The notes beneath the pieces were generated by a model. It was not told where the DNA came from and ran no database searches. It saw nothing but the letters and a program-made list of their open reading frames with translations. From the NCBI GenBank assembly GCA_905250075.1, contig CAJNOP010000004.1, positions 4,604,952 to 4,668,951 on the forward strand: a stretch of DNA of 64,000 bases. Reading direction: 5' to 3'. This document shows positions 12,993 through 24,251 of the stretch, one piece after another. The translations under genes were made by a program, and so were the position numbers. This DNA comes from Rotaria sp. Silwood1 (lineage: Eukaryota > Rotifera > Eurotatoria > Philodinida > Philodinidae). The number at the start of each line of letters is the position of its first letter. The first letter of the stretch is position 1.

Positions 12993-14569
12993 GACTTTGC
13001 TATCGGTTAATAACTTTGTATTTGCTTTCTTTGAAATAGGTTAATTGTATGTCAACGTTTTTGCGTCTCTTCTCATATGGAAATGTTTAAGTATTGTTAA
13101 AAGAGAGAAAACAATGTGCTGGAAAGCAAAATTGAATTGCGCATTCTTTTGTAAGATGTTGTTGGCGTGTAACTTGTACATGACATTAAGTAGTCATTTT
13201 TGGTGAAAGAAAGTTGCTTAAGAGAACATTGAATTTCTTGTGAAGTAGTTTTTTTTATTCGAGAAGAAAAGAAAAGTGAATTCTTTTTGATTATTAATTA
13301 TAAGAGATCGATGTAGTCTAAAAACTCAATGAATAAAATTAATTCACATGGCTTTACTCTTAATTAAGATAACGTTGCGTGTTTAGTCATTCATATATTT
13401 TATTGTGATTTTGAAGGCATTATTTATAAATAGATTTTCCCACATAAATAAGTTGAATGATAGAGTATGAAGTAAATGAAGTCGATTCATTTCTTATTAA
13501 ATCATTGATCATCTAAGATGTTCTTTAGTCCAATGTCGTGATCGTTTCAATAGCTTGAACAATTATAATTCTATATCAAAATTAATGAATATTTTAACCC
13601 AAATGATTTCTTCATTAGATAAAAAATATAATCTGATAATAACGCAATGGTTTACAGTTTCTTTTTCTTTAGTCATGACATTTAAGACAAGTTTTAGAAA
13701 TTTTCAACATATCTACTGGATTTATAATTGAAGTATTGTAATTCTTAATATAATGTCAACATCATTAGAATAAAAAGTATCAATTTTCAAACAGGTCCAA
13801 CACAATATGAGTGTTTCTATCAATTTCTTTTCATCCTTGTAATTATTTTCAACTGTCTTCATAAATATATATTATTATCTGCATGCGTTTCAAGGTTTTC
13901 ATTTATGAAATCGTTTTGTTATGTATGATGTACGTTATTCATGAGCTAATTTAAGTAACAACACATATATTTATTATTAATGGTATATATTTAGTAGTTG
14001 TGATCATCAGAAAATAACTCACATATGAAGAAAATTTAAATGAACAAGGGTAATACATAGACGTATCCTCTCATCAATTTTTATTCGGAAATGTTTTTAT
14101 AAAGAAAACAAAAAGACAATGCTTCACTAATACCAAATGTGTCTCATGCAATTAACATGAGAATTTGACATGCATGAGATTATCTCTATGGGAAACATAA
14201 TATGATTAAAAAAATGATCGACAAAACGAAATTTTTCTTTTGGAGAAGACAGAGAGTTTATGATAAATAATTATTAATAGAATTAAAATAAAAGAAGTGT
14301 TTACATCTTTTTTTCCAGGAATGATTTATTTGCTTTTTGTTTTCATTATTGATTTAGTGATGTTTTTATAATTAAAAAGGAAAAAATCATTATTATTTAT
14401 AAGGAAAAAACAAAAGAGGTCAGTAAATGGAAAATGTCTCGCTTCTCATTGGTTGGTGAATCGTCTAGATTCAGATGACTCAATCAGCAACATTCTCGTG
14501 TTTTTCATTTTAAGGAGAAAAGAACGGAAAAATTCTTTCCAGAGTGTCAGATCACTAGCCATATGCAAA
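12993..14569. other. Divergent intergenic region
   Basis: 1.6 kb of AT-rich DNA between the start of LamG copy B and the start of PITPNC1. No gene, tRNA or repeat was recognised. It presumably carries both promoters. Confidence 0.4.
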
Positions 14570-16060
14570 ATGTTATTACATGAATACCGAATATGTCTAC
14601 CATTTACAGTTGAAGAAGTAAAATTTAAAAATTTTTTATTATATAATTAGATATTTTATTTCTTTTTTTGTTTCTCGTAGTATCATATTGGACAACTTTA
14701 TATGATATGTAAACATTGTGAAGTTGAATCAAGTAAAGATGATGGTGTTGAAGTTGTAAGAAATGAGCCAATCACTAATGAAGATGGTTTAGTTGGTCAA
14801 TTGACAGAAAAAAGAATATATCTATCAAGGTTCTTCTAAATTAAATCGATAATCTTTTTCTTTATTTATTCTATCTGTTGATCTACTCTATAGTCGTTTA
14901 CCGAATTGGATGCGTTCCCTAATTCCAAACGTATTTTATATAACTGAAAAAGCAAGCAATTTTTATCCGTATACAATAACTGGTATGTTTTATATATGAT
15001 TTAATTCTAGTGAAGATATAAATGAATAAGGGATTGCTATAATTATTTTCTTCTGTAGAGTATACCGTAAGTGGTTGTTCCATGTTAATGCCTCGCTTTT
15101 TTGCAATGTTGTGTTTGAACATAAGAAATGAACTAATATCTTATTTTTGTGTAATTGTATTCATAAAAATGAAACAAGAAATTTAAACGAAACTTTTGCT
15201 TTTTTCATTGTTGTAGTGCTGTGTTATTTTCTTTTCTACTGTTCAGTTTTTTCTTGAAATTTTATTTTGATTAACAAAACATGTGATCTTTTTCTTTAAT
15301 TTAGTGTTCATTTTTACCACGCTTTTCAATTGTTGTCGAAACACGATATGAAGATAATAACGGAACTACAGAAAATGTATTTAGTTAATTGTTGTTTTTT
15401 GTATTTTATTTAATATTATTTAATATTTAATATGAATTTTAAAGTGTCATCAACTATCACCCGATGAATTATCTGCTCGAAAATTAGAATTTCTGGACAT
15501 TGCAATCGAACAAGTACCATCTTATAAATATAAGGAAAGTGAAGATCCATGTAAATTCAAATCAGAAAAAACAGGTCGTGGTCCATTAACGGCTAATTGG
15601 AGAGTAAATTGTCATAAGAAAAATTTTCCATATTTTTTTATTTATGTAAAAAAAAAAATATTTTCTTTTTTCAGGAATATACTAAACCAATAATGTGTGC
15701 ATATAAAATTATTCGAGTACGTTTTGAAGTTTGGGGATTTCAAACACGTGTTGAAGATTTTACTCAACGTGTACGCTATTTATTCTCATTTTAAGAATAT
15801 ATATTTATATATTTCTTTAGGCTGTACGTGATATTCTTATACTTGCACATCGACAAGCATTTACATGGATGGATGAATGGTAATAATTGAATTTAATAAA
15901 TTAATTTAATAATATATATATATATATTTCATTTTGTTTTGTTAGGTATGGTATGACTTTGGATCAAGTTCGAGAATATGAACGTGAAATGTTCGAACGA
16001 ACAAATAAAAAAGTTCTACCAACACCTACGCCAACAACGAATAATACTACTTCTGAATAA
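14570..16060 (+). CDS. PITPNC1: Cytoplasmic phosphatidylinositol transfer protein 1 (RdgB-beta)
   Basis: Nine exons: 14570-14617, 14681-14829, 14894-14982, 15059-15066, 15305-15376, 15445-15603, 15675-15770, 15821-15879 and 15946-16060 (795 nt, 264 aa, usual for a single PITP domain). The protein moves phosphatidylinositol or phosphatidic acid between membranes. It is the RdgB-beta type rather than PITP-alpha: it starts MLLHEYRICLPFTVEE and has QLTEKRIYLSSRLP, the ITEYTCSFLPRFSI block, KESEDPCKFKSEKTGRGPL, FEVWGFQTRVEDF and a C-terminal DEWYGMTLDQVREYE. The Thr and Lys of TEK match the inositol-phosphate-contacting pair of the family. Exon 4 is only 8 nt (codes the end of E plus YT) yet is needed to keep this conserved block. 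The donor after exon 2 (GTTCTT) is weak. A six-codon upstream ORF at 14563-14583 overlaps the start codon. Confidence 0.92.
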
Positions 16061-16306
16061 AAGAAGAAAAGCCTGTTTGTCGTGCGAATTCAATCTCGAA
16101 ATATATTCAGATATATGTTGTCGTTTTTTCGTCCCTATTGTCATTTATTTATTTATTTATTTTCTTTTTGCACTTGTAATGCATAGCTCGCCTTCTTTTA
16201 AAAACCCTTCTTATTTGAACTGTATTCTATTATTTATTGTGATTAATACAACAAATAAAAAGAAATCAAAATGATAAAAAATATTTAAATATCTTATAGA
16301 TATATT
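16061..16306. other. Short PITPNC1-BLOC1S2 spacer
   Basis: 246 bp between same-strand genes, with AATAAA at 16253-16258. A possible acceptor (ATCTTATAG) lies a few bases before the BLOC1S2 ATG. Fits a closely packed or operon-like arrangement. Confidence 0.4.
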
Positions 16307-18794
16307 ATGGCAACATCAAATCCATCTAATTCACCACAACAACAAGATGATTCATCGGAAAAAATTGCTCAACAATTTCTTTCGACTGCTGATGATTATT
16401 TTCGTTCAGAGATTAAATGTATGTTCTATTTGTCTTTGTTTTTTTGTTTCTTTTGCTAGGATGATTTTCTAGTTTTTCTATTCTATTTAATTGCTGGTGC
16501 ATCAATAAGAGATAGAAAAGAAGAAGTAATTGCTTCATATAAAAAGTACTTCAAAAACAAATAGTACTTCATGTTTGATTGCCACTTTTGATACTGATGA
16601 ACTACTCATCTTTATAAATAATATTTTTAATTGCATGGTGTACTTGAAAATTTTATTCATATAAATTGAATATTTGATAAGTGATACGAGAAAAAAGAAA
16701 AAGATCTTGATTTATAAGATGCGTTGAATGAAAGACTTTTTGTCTTGAATATGAGCTTATGGAATTATCTAGAAATCTTCTTATGCATAAATTATATAGC
16801 TATAAGAATGTAAATTGATCATGAGTAGTTGTCTATCATAAAAGACAATAATTCTATACAGGATTTTCGTTAGGCTTTATAATAGAACATTCGTCAACAT
16901 CTGACTCTTAGAACATAATTTCCGCTTTCTAAATTATCTACCTCAATCCATTGTTCATACAATTTGATGAACCATGAGAATAAAAGATATAAATAAATAA
17001 GCCGATTTCTATAAAATAGGGGATTATGATAATAAAGCTTTGAAGAGTTGAATGATTTATTATGAAAGAAAAAAAAGACCGAAGAAGTGTTAGGAAGCAC
17101 ATCAATCATAGATGAAAATCTTCTTTTTCTATATAATAAGCACTTGAAAATTTCTAAAACGATGCATTTTTAATTTCCGGATTAGGAAATGAACACGAAA
17201 ATGTTTCTTTATTATGACATTTACTTGTTAGTAATTAAAAAAAGCTCTTTACATATTTGCAATCTGTATTTTTCATGGCTTGTTTAATCTTAAACTTTCT
17301 ATTTTCTACTTGGAAATTTTTTCATAATAATAAATTCATTATATGTTAAAAACTATATTTCAAAAAAAACTTCGTCTCTAAGCATCTCTATATAATAGAT
17401 TGCCATACATCCAGGGAATAACACTCTTTATTATGAGTATTAACTATTCATTTAAATCTTGTAAAAATTAATAAATATAATATTTGATGCCTGTCACATG
17501 TTGAAAAAGAAGAAAAATGATGTAATAGGTGTTACATTGCTTTCACCAATTATCACACATGGAAAACGACTGAGTGCAGATAAGTGTATACACAAATACA
17601 TATAAACAGACGAAAGAAATGAATGACAGTTCTGTCTGAATTTATCTATATGAAGAGTTAATGGTGTCATTGGGTACTGATGTATTATTTAGAAAAAAAA
17701 AGAGAATAACATTGATAGAAAATAATAATAATAATAAAAGGATTTCATGTGTAAAGTTGAGTCTACCGCGAATATAATTGAAGAAAGACTACAATCAGAT
17801 CAATCGGAATATAATATGACAATTATATTAATTTATAAATGTATATTGAATACATAGAAATTACTTTTAGAACAAACACAGACTTTATATAAATAAATTA
17901 TGGTAAATCAAAACGTGTGTGTTATGTGCAAGCAATAAAGATGTACGAGACTAGAATTCGAAGATTTATCGAAACTACGAGAAAAAAGTTGTTCTATTCA
18001 GAACTAACGATTATAGTTAAATATTCTATGGTTTTAAGCAAATAATTCTATAAAATATATCGATCAGAACATATTTCATGATAGATGACTGAAAAAAAAG
18101 TAATAGTAGTCAACTAAACAAATCAGAAGACGAGGATTCAAGACATTTTTTTTTAGATCTGACACAAATAAATCATGGAATAATTTTCTGTAGACTAGCA
18201 ATGAATAATTACTTGAAATCAGAGACCGAAAACGAACTGAACTGAACCGAACCAGTACAATTCGGTTCGATTTGACTTGTGTTTGAAATCTTGAATAGGC
18301 ATTAACTGTCTGCAATAAAATATTGAGAAATGATGAATTCTAATGATTAAGAAAATGTATTTCATCCTGATAGTTAGTCAACTTGTGCTAAATTTCAGAG
18401 ATTATTTATTATTCTAAACGTTATCTTTCTAGTGGTGACAAGTGATTATGATTGTTTGAGTCAAATGAATACTGCTGCATTAGATAAATACAATCAAATG
18501 CGTCGAAAATTAGAACATGTTAATAATTCAGTTCGAACAATGAATGATACAAATTGTAAATATTCGATTAGAATTTTTTTCATGTACTTGTAAAAATGTG
18601 TTTGTTTTGTACTTTCAGCTACAAAAATGTTATCAACTCATACACAATTAAATGAAATTGAAGATGCTATGTCTAATTTAGAATCAACTATAATGCATTT
18701 AGATGCATATTCACGTTCACTTGAAACTCAAGTGAAAAAATTTGAAAAAACATTTTTAACAACACGAACTACATCACCAATAAAAGATTCATAA
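16307..18794 (+). CDS. BLOC1S2: BLOC-1 complex subunit 2
   Basis: Three exons: 16307-16418, 18433-18555 and 18619-18794 (411 nt, 136 aa). The subunit is part of BLOC-1 (and BORC), which act in lysosome-related organelle biogenesis and lysosome positioning. Recognised from the ordered helical blocks IAQQFLSTADDYFRSEIK, TSDYDCLSQMNTAALDKY and the C-terminal LESTIMHLDAYSRSLETQVK, which follow the family's TADYL/TSEDYKLLENMN and LDAYSKKLE patterns. The product is almost wholly coiled coil with a polar Gln/Ser-rich N-terminus. The 2.0-kb first intron (16419-18432) holds only short chance ORFs. CDK5RAP1 starts 58 bp after the stop codon. Confidence 0.82.
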
Positions 18795-18841
18795 ATAATT
18801 TTTTTTCTTTCTTGTCTTTGTGATTTTTATATTACTTAATG

Positions 18842-18852
18842 TTTTTTTGCAG
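18842..18852 (+). promoter_or_regulatory. Candidate spliced-leader trans-splice acceptor
   Basis: A T7-GCAG tract ends directly at the CDK5RAP1 ATG, inside a 58-bp gap after BLOC1S2. There is no room for a separate promoter. With trans-splicing known in bdelloids, this is a natural leader-addition site. It could also be the 3' end of an ordinary 5'UTR intron. Confidence 0.45.
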
Positions 18853-21800
18853 ATGTTACATCGATTGTTGTTTTCTCGATTTTCTCATTATCGATATTTA
18901 TCATCAGTTGCTGCTTGGCGTGAAAAACTTTCTCAAGGTCCTTCATTAAAATCATTTATTGAACAAACAGTTAATCAAATACCACATGAACCAACTCTTC
19001 CATCATATTTAACACAAAACAATATTGATGATTATGAACCATTTGATCCATCAAAACATCCAAAACGACGTGTTTATTTTCATGTATATGGTTGTCAAAT
19101 GAATGAAAATGATACTGATATAGCATATACATTTTTGGATCAACATGGTGGTTATGAACGTGTTCATAATGAAGATGATGCTGATATTGTTTTGTAAATA
19201 TTAAAAAGAAAATATTGAAATTATTAAAAAATATCTAATGATTGATTTAATCTGTATTTTAGATTAATGACATGTAGTATCCGGTATGTGTCTAGAACTT
19301 TCTTTTTTTTTTCTATTTAAATAAAACAAAAATAAAAAAACTTTGTTTAATTAGTGAAGGTGCTGAACAAAAAATTTGGAAAAAACTTCAATCACTTGGA
19401 CATAAAAAACGAGCACGTTCACCATATGCTCCACCATTTCAAATCGGTGTACTTGGTTGTATGGCTGAGCGTTTAAAAGAAAAATTAATTGAACGTGAAA
19501 AAATTGTTGATGTTGTTTGTGGTCCAGATGCATATCGTTCTTTACCTAATTTACTTGATCAAACACTTTTAATGTCTAATCAAAAAGGTATTAATACACT
19601 TTTATCATTAGAAGAAACATATGCTGATATAACACCACTTCGTTTTGATACAAGTAATCGACGAGCATTTGTATCAATTATGCGTGGATGTAATAATATG
19701 TGTACATTTTGTATTGTACCATTTACACGTGGACGAGAACGAAGTAGGTTAGTATAATTGAGTATATATATGTATTTAATAAAAAGAAGGAAATAGTTTA
19801 TCAAATTGTTTAAATATTCGATTAATATCGGATAAGTTAAAAAGATCATCACATCTTCTACAACAGTAATAGTGAAATATTCTATTGAATGGTTTCAATA
19901 ATAACACAATAGCCTCTTTTTTTATTTCAAAAAAATCATTGAATGATATACTTCATTAAAAAAAAGTTGAAATGACATAATATAACAATCTTGAGAGAGA
20001 CCAAAATTTCGACCTGGACTTAAATTTATCTGATTAACTTCTATAAAAAGCCTTATTTCTTTAACTAGCTACTGCATTCCGTAGTGTTAAGTAGTATGCA
20101 TTTTCATTAAGAAATAGTGCACAGCAAGATAACAAACTGCTGAGCTATGATTGTGGATTGATAGACGTGTATGGTAATGTGTCGGATGTGTGTGCATAGT
20201 GTATGGTTGCAACTATAATTAGAGAGAAGACCTACATCCACATCCACACCCTTTTGTCATTGAAAAAATTTGATTAGCATAGTTCCAAAGACTCGTACAT
20301 GTAATAATATTAAAGAAGGTCACGATACATATTTAAAAATAACTATTTAAGATCTTGTGATTTGTTAGTGATGAAATACATCTAAAAAATCAATGTTATT
20401 TTCATTTTTGTTTCTTTTAAAATAGGGAGACATTTGATCATTTGATAGGGCTTCAGTTTTAGTATTGTAAGAGACTGATTAAAACAATTCAAAGAAAATG
20501 AATCATTGACATTCTGTTAGAGCATCCAATGGCGCATTTGGTAAAAAAACACTTCATCCTTATAGAATTAGTCTGTGTTGAAATATTTACAAAATACTCG
20601 ATCTCCTAATCATTTTGACTCACCAAGTATGTTGGTTAGTTCTTCATTTTTCAAAACAATGCTTATTAATAATTTGAATTAATTCAATGTCGGATTTAAA
20701 GAGGGCACTTGAAACGATCGCCCCAATATTCTAAAATAATTTTCAATTTATCCTAGCATAAAACATTCAAAAATGAATCGAAACAATCTCTAATTAATCT
20801 CATAACACATTTTGTGACTATGATCGCCTTGTTCTCTTCTACTAAAGTCCGTCTACCCACGGAAAAAATTTTCAAGAAAAAACCGCGAAAGTCAGACCTT
20901 TTATGCGGTTTTTGAAACCTGCGAAAACCGCGGTTTGCAAATACCGCGGTGAGAACCGGGAAAATCGCGGTCCGAGCTGAGTTTTTGCAGGTCTAACCGC
21001 GGTTTTCGCCGGTTTCCAAAAACCGCATAAAAGGTCTGACTTTCGCGGTTTTTCAAAATGTGGAACAAAACAGCGGTTAACCTCAGATTACCGCGGTTTT
21101 TTTCGGAAGAATTTTTCCGTGGGTATTTGCTAAAGCCCAAAACCACCGCTGTGTTGATTGAATGAAAACGATTTGTACTGTCTAAAAAGCGAATAATAAT
21201 ATAATTGTTTCAATTATTTCTCATTCATATTAGTAAATAGTTCGATTTTTTAAGATAGAATATCGATAAATCTTAATATTCATTCGAGATCATTGAAATT
21301 CTCTCAATGACTAATAACTATAATTTCATATATTCTATTGATTGTCGTTTGGAAAATAAAATATCAAATTGTTTTCATTTTTTAGACCTATGACAAGTAT
21401 TCTTGATGAATTTCGTTATTTAGTCGATCTTGGAATAAAAGGTAAAACATTTATATATTTATATATCTTTTTTGATTTTGAACCGTTTATTCTTTTAAAA
21501 AGATGTGACTTTACTTGGACAAAATGTTAATAGTTATTGTGATAAATCTGAAATGAATGTATCATTACATACAACAAAAACATTATCAAGAGGGTTTCGA
21601 GAAAATTATAAAACAAATCCTACAAAAGGTATTTTTTTTTGTACTTCCTTTTTTATTAAATAATTATTTCAATTAATCGTATTTCAAACCTTAAGGTTCT
21701 ATTCGTTTTGCAACTTTACTTGAACAAGCATCAAATATTTCATCTGAACTTCGTATACGTTTTACATCACCACATCCAAAAGATTTTCCTGATGATTTAC

Positions 21801-22582
21801 TATATGTTTGTTAGATTAAGACTTTTGTTTAGAATATTTTTTCTTTTCATATTATTTTTTTAATTTTTAGATAATGCGTGATCGTCCAAATATTTGTAAA
21901 TCAATACATTTACCATGTCAAAGTGGTAGCACACGTATGCTTGGTATGTCTTATGTATTTTTTTTTCTTTATTTTAATATTTAAATCTAATATATTAATT
22001 TATGTATTAGAATTAATGCGTCGTGGTTATACTAAAGAATCTTATTTATCATTAGTCGAACATATTCGTTCGATTATACCTGATATAGCCTTATCATCTG
22101 ATTTTATTGCTGGTTTTTGCAGTGAAACAGAAGATGATCATCATGATACACTCGATGTTATTAATCGTGTACGATATAATTTTATATATTCATTTCCATA
22201 TTCAATGCGTGAAAAAACTAAAGCACATTATCATTTAAATGATGATATTTCATTGGATATAAAATCTCGACGACATTTAGAAATTCATGAATTATTTCGA
22301 CATCATGCACATTTAATTAATCAATCATATATAGGTCAAATACAATTATGTCTTGTTGAAGGACCAAGTAAACGTTCACCAGATAATGAAGTTGCTGGAA
22401 GAAATGATTATAATACAAAAGTAATATTTTCTAAGCAATTATTAAATAGTAATGATATATTACAATCGGGTGACTATGTTGAAGTTCGAATTGATTCAGC
22501 AACATCACAATCATTAAGAGGCACACCATTAAAACGAACAACACTTAAAGATTTCAAATCATTAATAAATACTTGTTGTTAA
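18853..22582 (+). CDS. CDK5RAP1: Mitochondrial tRNA methylthiotransferase CDK5RAP1 (MiaB type)
   Basis: Eight exons: 18853-19193, 19263-19283, 19355-19747, 21386-21441, 21503-21628, 21696-21805, 21871-21943 and 22011-22582 (1692 nt, 563 aa). The radical-SAM enzyme converts i6A37 to ms2i6A in mitochondrial tRNAs. The N-terminal UPF0004 part carries its three cluster cysteines at Cys81 ([10 protein letters not shown]), Cys118 (LMTCSI) and Cys156 (VLGCMAER). The SAM cluster is Cys233, Cys237 and Cys240 (CNNMCTFC, then [11 protein letters not shown]). [26 protein letters not shown] and [11 protein letters not shown] are standard family blocks. A C-terminal TRAM domain follows. The Arg- and Ser-rich start ([18 protein letters not shown]) looks like a mitochondrial presequence. 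Exon 2 is only 21 nt. Intron 3 (1.6 kb) carries the foldback element at 20856-21123. Confidence 0.93.
20854..21125. mobile_element. Palindromic foldback MITE with TA target site
   Basis: 268-bp GC-richer element inside CDK5RAP1 intron 3. The ends CCCACGGAAAAA (from 20856) and TTTTTCCGTGGG (to 21123) are inverted copies, each flanked by TA (20854-20855, 21124-21125). A second longer inverted pair sits inside: 20881-20919 against 21011-21052, sharing the reverse-complementary GTCAGACCTTTTATGCGG. CCGCGGTTTT-type motifs recur throughout. TA flanks suit a Tc1/mariner-mobilised MITE. It has no coding capacity. Confidence 0.8.
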
Positions 22583-24251
22583 TGTTATTTTTAGTAAATA
22601 GTAAAAAAAAAACACATAAACAAGCAAAAGAAATATAAATATATAAATGCAACGATCAGTTGTATTCATGAAATTTAAATGATTGATATTGATAGTAAAT
22701 AAATATAGAAGAAATCTTCAGGGAAAATATAATTTTAGTATTGATTCTTCTATTCATTTTCTAATTACCTTGTTGATTCTCTGTTGAGCCATTGTTTGAA
22801 CCATTCATAGAAACTATTTGTTTCGAATATTAAAGTATTCGATCGAGACAATTTCAGAATACTGTCTAGAGCCTTCTATCAGTTTGAAAAACAATGAAAC
22901 TTGTTTTAATTATATGGTAGCAAAGTTTTATGAGTCATTGTTAATAAAAAGTGAAGAAATTGTTTTTATTTATTTATTTATTTATACATTAGTTTCTTAT
23001 CAATAAACGATAGAAACTTGCAGCTTTTTGTTATGATCATCCGTGTGGGTGAGAACAATGCTGATACGATCCTGAAATCGAAAGATTTTATTTCAATCTG
23101 AAAATTATCACCAATGTCGATATCGAACCATAAAACATTTCCCGAAATGCCTTATTTCTCAAAGAAATAATCCATAATTAGTAAGCTTTCAGCTCTATAC
23201 GGATTAAATAACAACATAACTGTGAAAAGCCATATAAAAATCAAATGAACGATGAATTGACTTTTATTATGTCATTCGAAACGAATGATGCACTCTGTAT
23301 CTTAATAGTGAAATGACTTCGCTCAAATTTAACTGTACGGATGTCATGAGTAGCAGTTGTCTAAGCTATTCCCGTGGTTAACTCAACATAAACTCTATTG
23401 AATAAGTAGCAGAACGTTCATGGTTCATTAGTTTTCAATATTGATCAATCAGATACTTAACATTTGAAAAAAAAAACAAACGTTTCTTAAATATGTAAAT
23501 AATGAGTTTATTTTAGAACAGTTTGACTTGAAAAAACTCGAGATCATATGAAGGCAAAAATATTATTGTATTTGACATTTTCTTTTGTTTCGAGAATTTT
23601 TCAATATGTTGTTTGATGATCTAATTAATTTCTAAAAAGAAAGTTGTTAGCACAGCTCTTTTTGGGCTGAAATCTGGAATTGACATATATTTTCATCTAT
23701 TAAACTTTGTTTCATTATTTGAGCTGTACATATTAGTACTTTAATTCTACACTCATCTTTTTCGCTTTTTTTCTTTTTAGTTTTAAAATATCAACCAATA
23801 TTGTTTGCTATGCAAATCTATGATTGTCGCTTGAGTAACTACATGTGACAGCAGTGTTAAAATGATTAACGTACACGTGAGCTTGCTAAAAAACACATCT
23901 CCAATGACCTTCGACTTCGGCCGCTAAGGACTACAATAGAGAGAATGGGGAAGCCCCGAAGCTTCGACTTAAAATTTACACTCACTATTTTCTTCGAAAG
24001 TATATGTGAATTTCACAGAGTTGTAGAATCAATCAAATTTCAAAATAATCTAAAAACATATTATTTAATATATTTGTAGAAAAAAAACAACAACAACACC
24101 TACAAATATTTTCTATTAATTTAATTAAATTTGAAGTATAACTTTCATTGGATAGAATTATTTTCTAGATATGACGTACATACCACAAATATTCATGTAA
24201 AACTGTTTTTGTTTTTCGATTATTCGACAAGATACAACAACAAAAGAATTC
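22583..24251. other. Intergenic, CDK5RAP1 to RAD51B-like gene
   Basis: 1.7 kb, AT-rich, with a TTTA-type run at 22965-22985. A short GC-richer patch lies at 23910-23970 with a local inverted repeat (TTCGACTTCGG and CCGAAGCTTCGAC). No gene seen. Confidence 0.4.

Noticed and set aside
20901..21146. 81-codon minus-strand ORF
   Set aside because: It lies across the palindromic MITE in a CDK5RAP1 intron; no domain.
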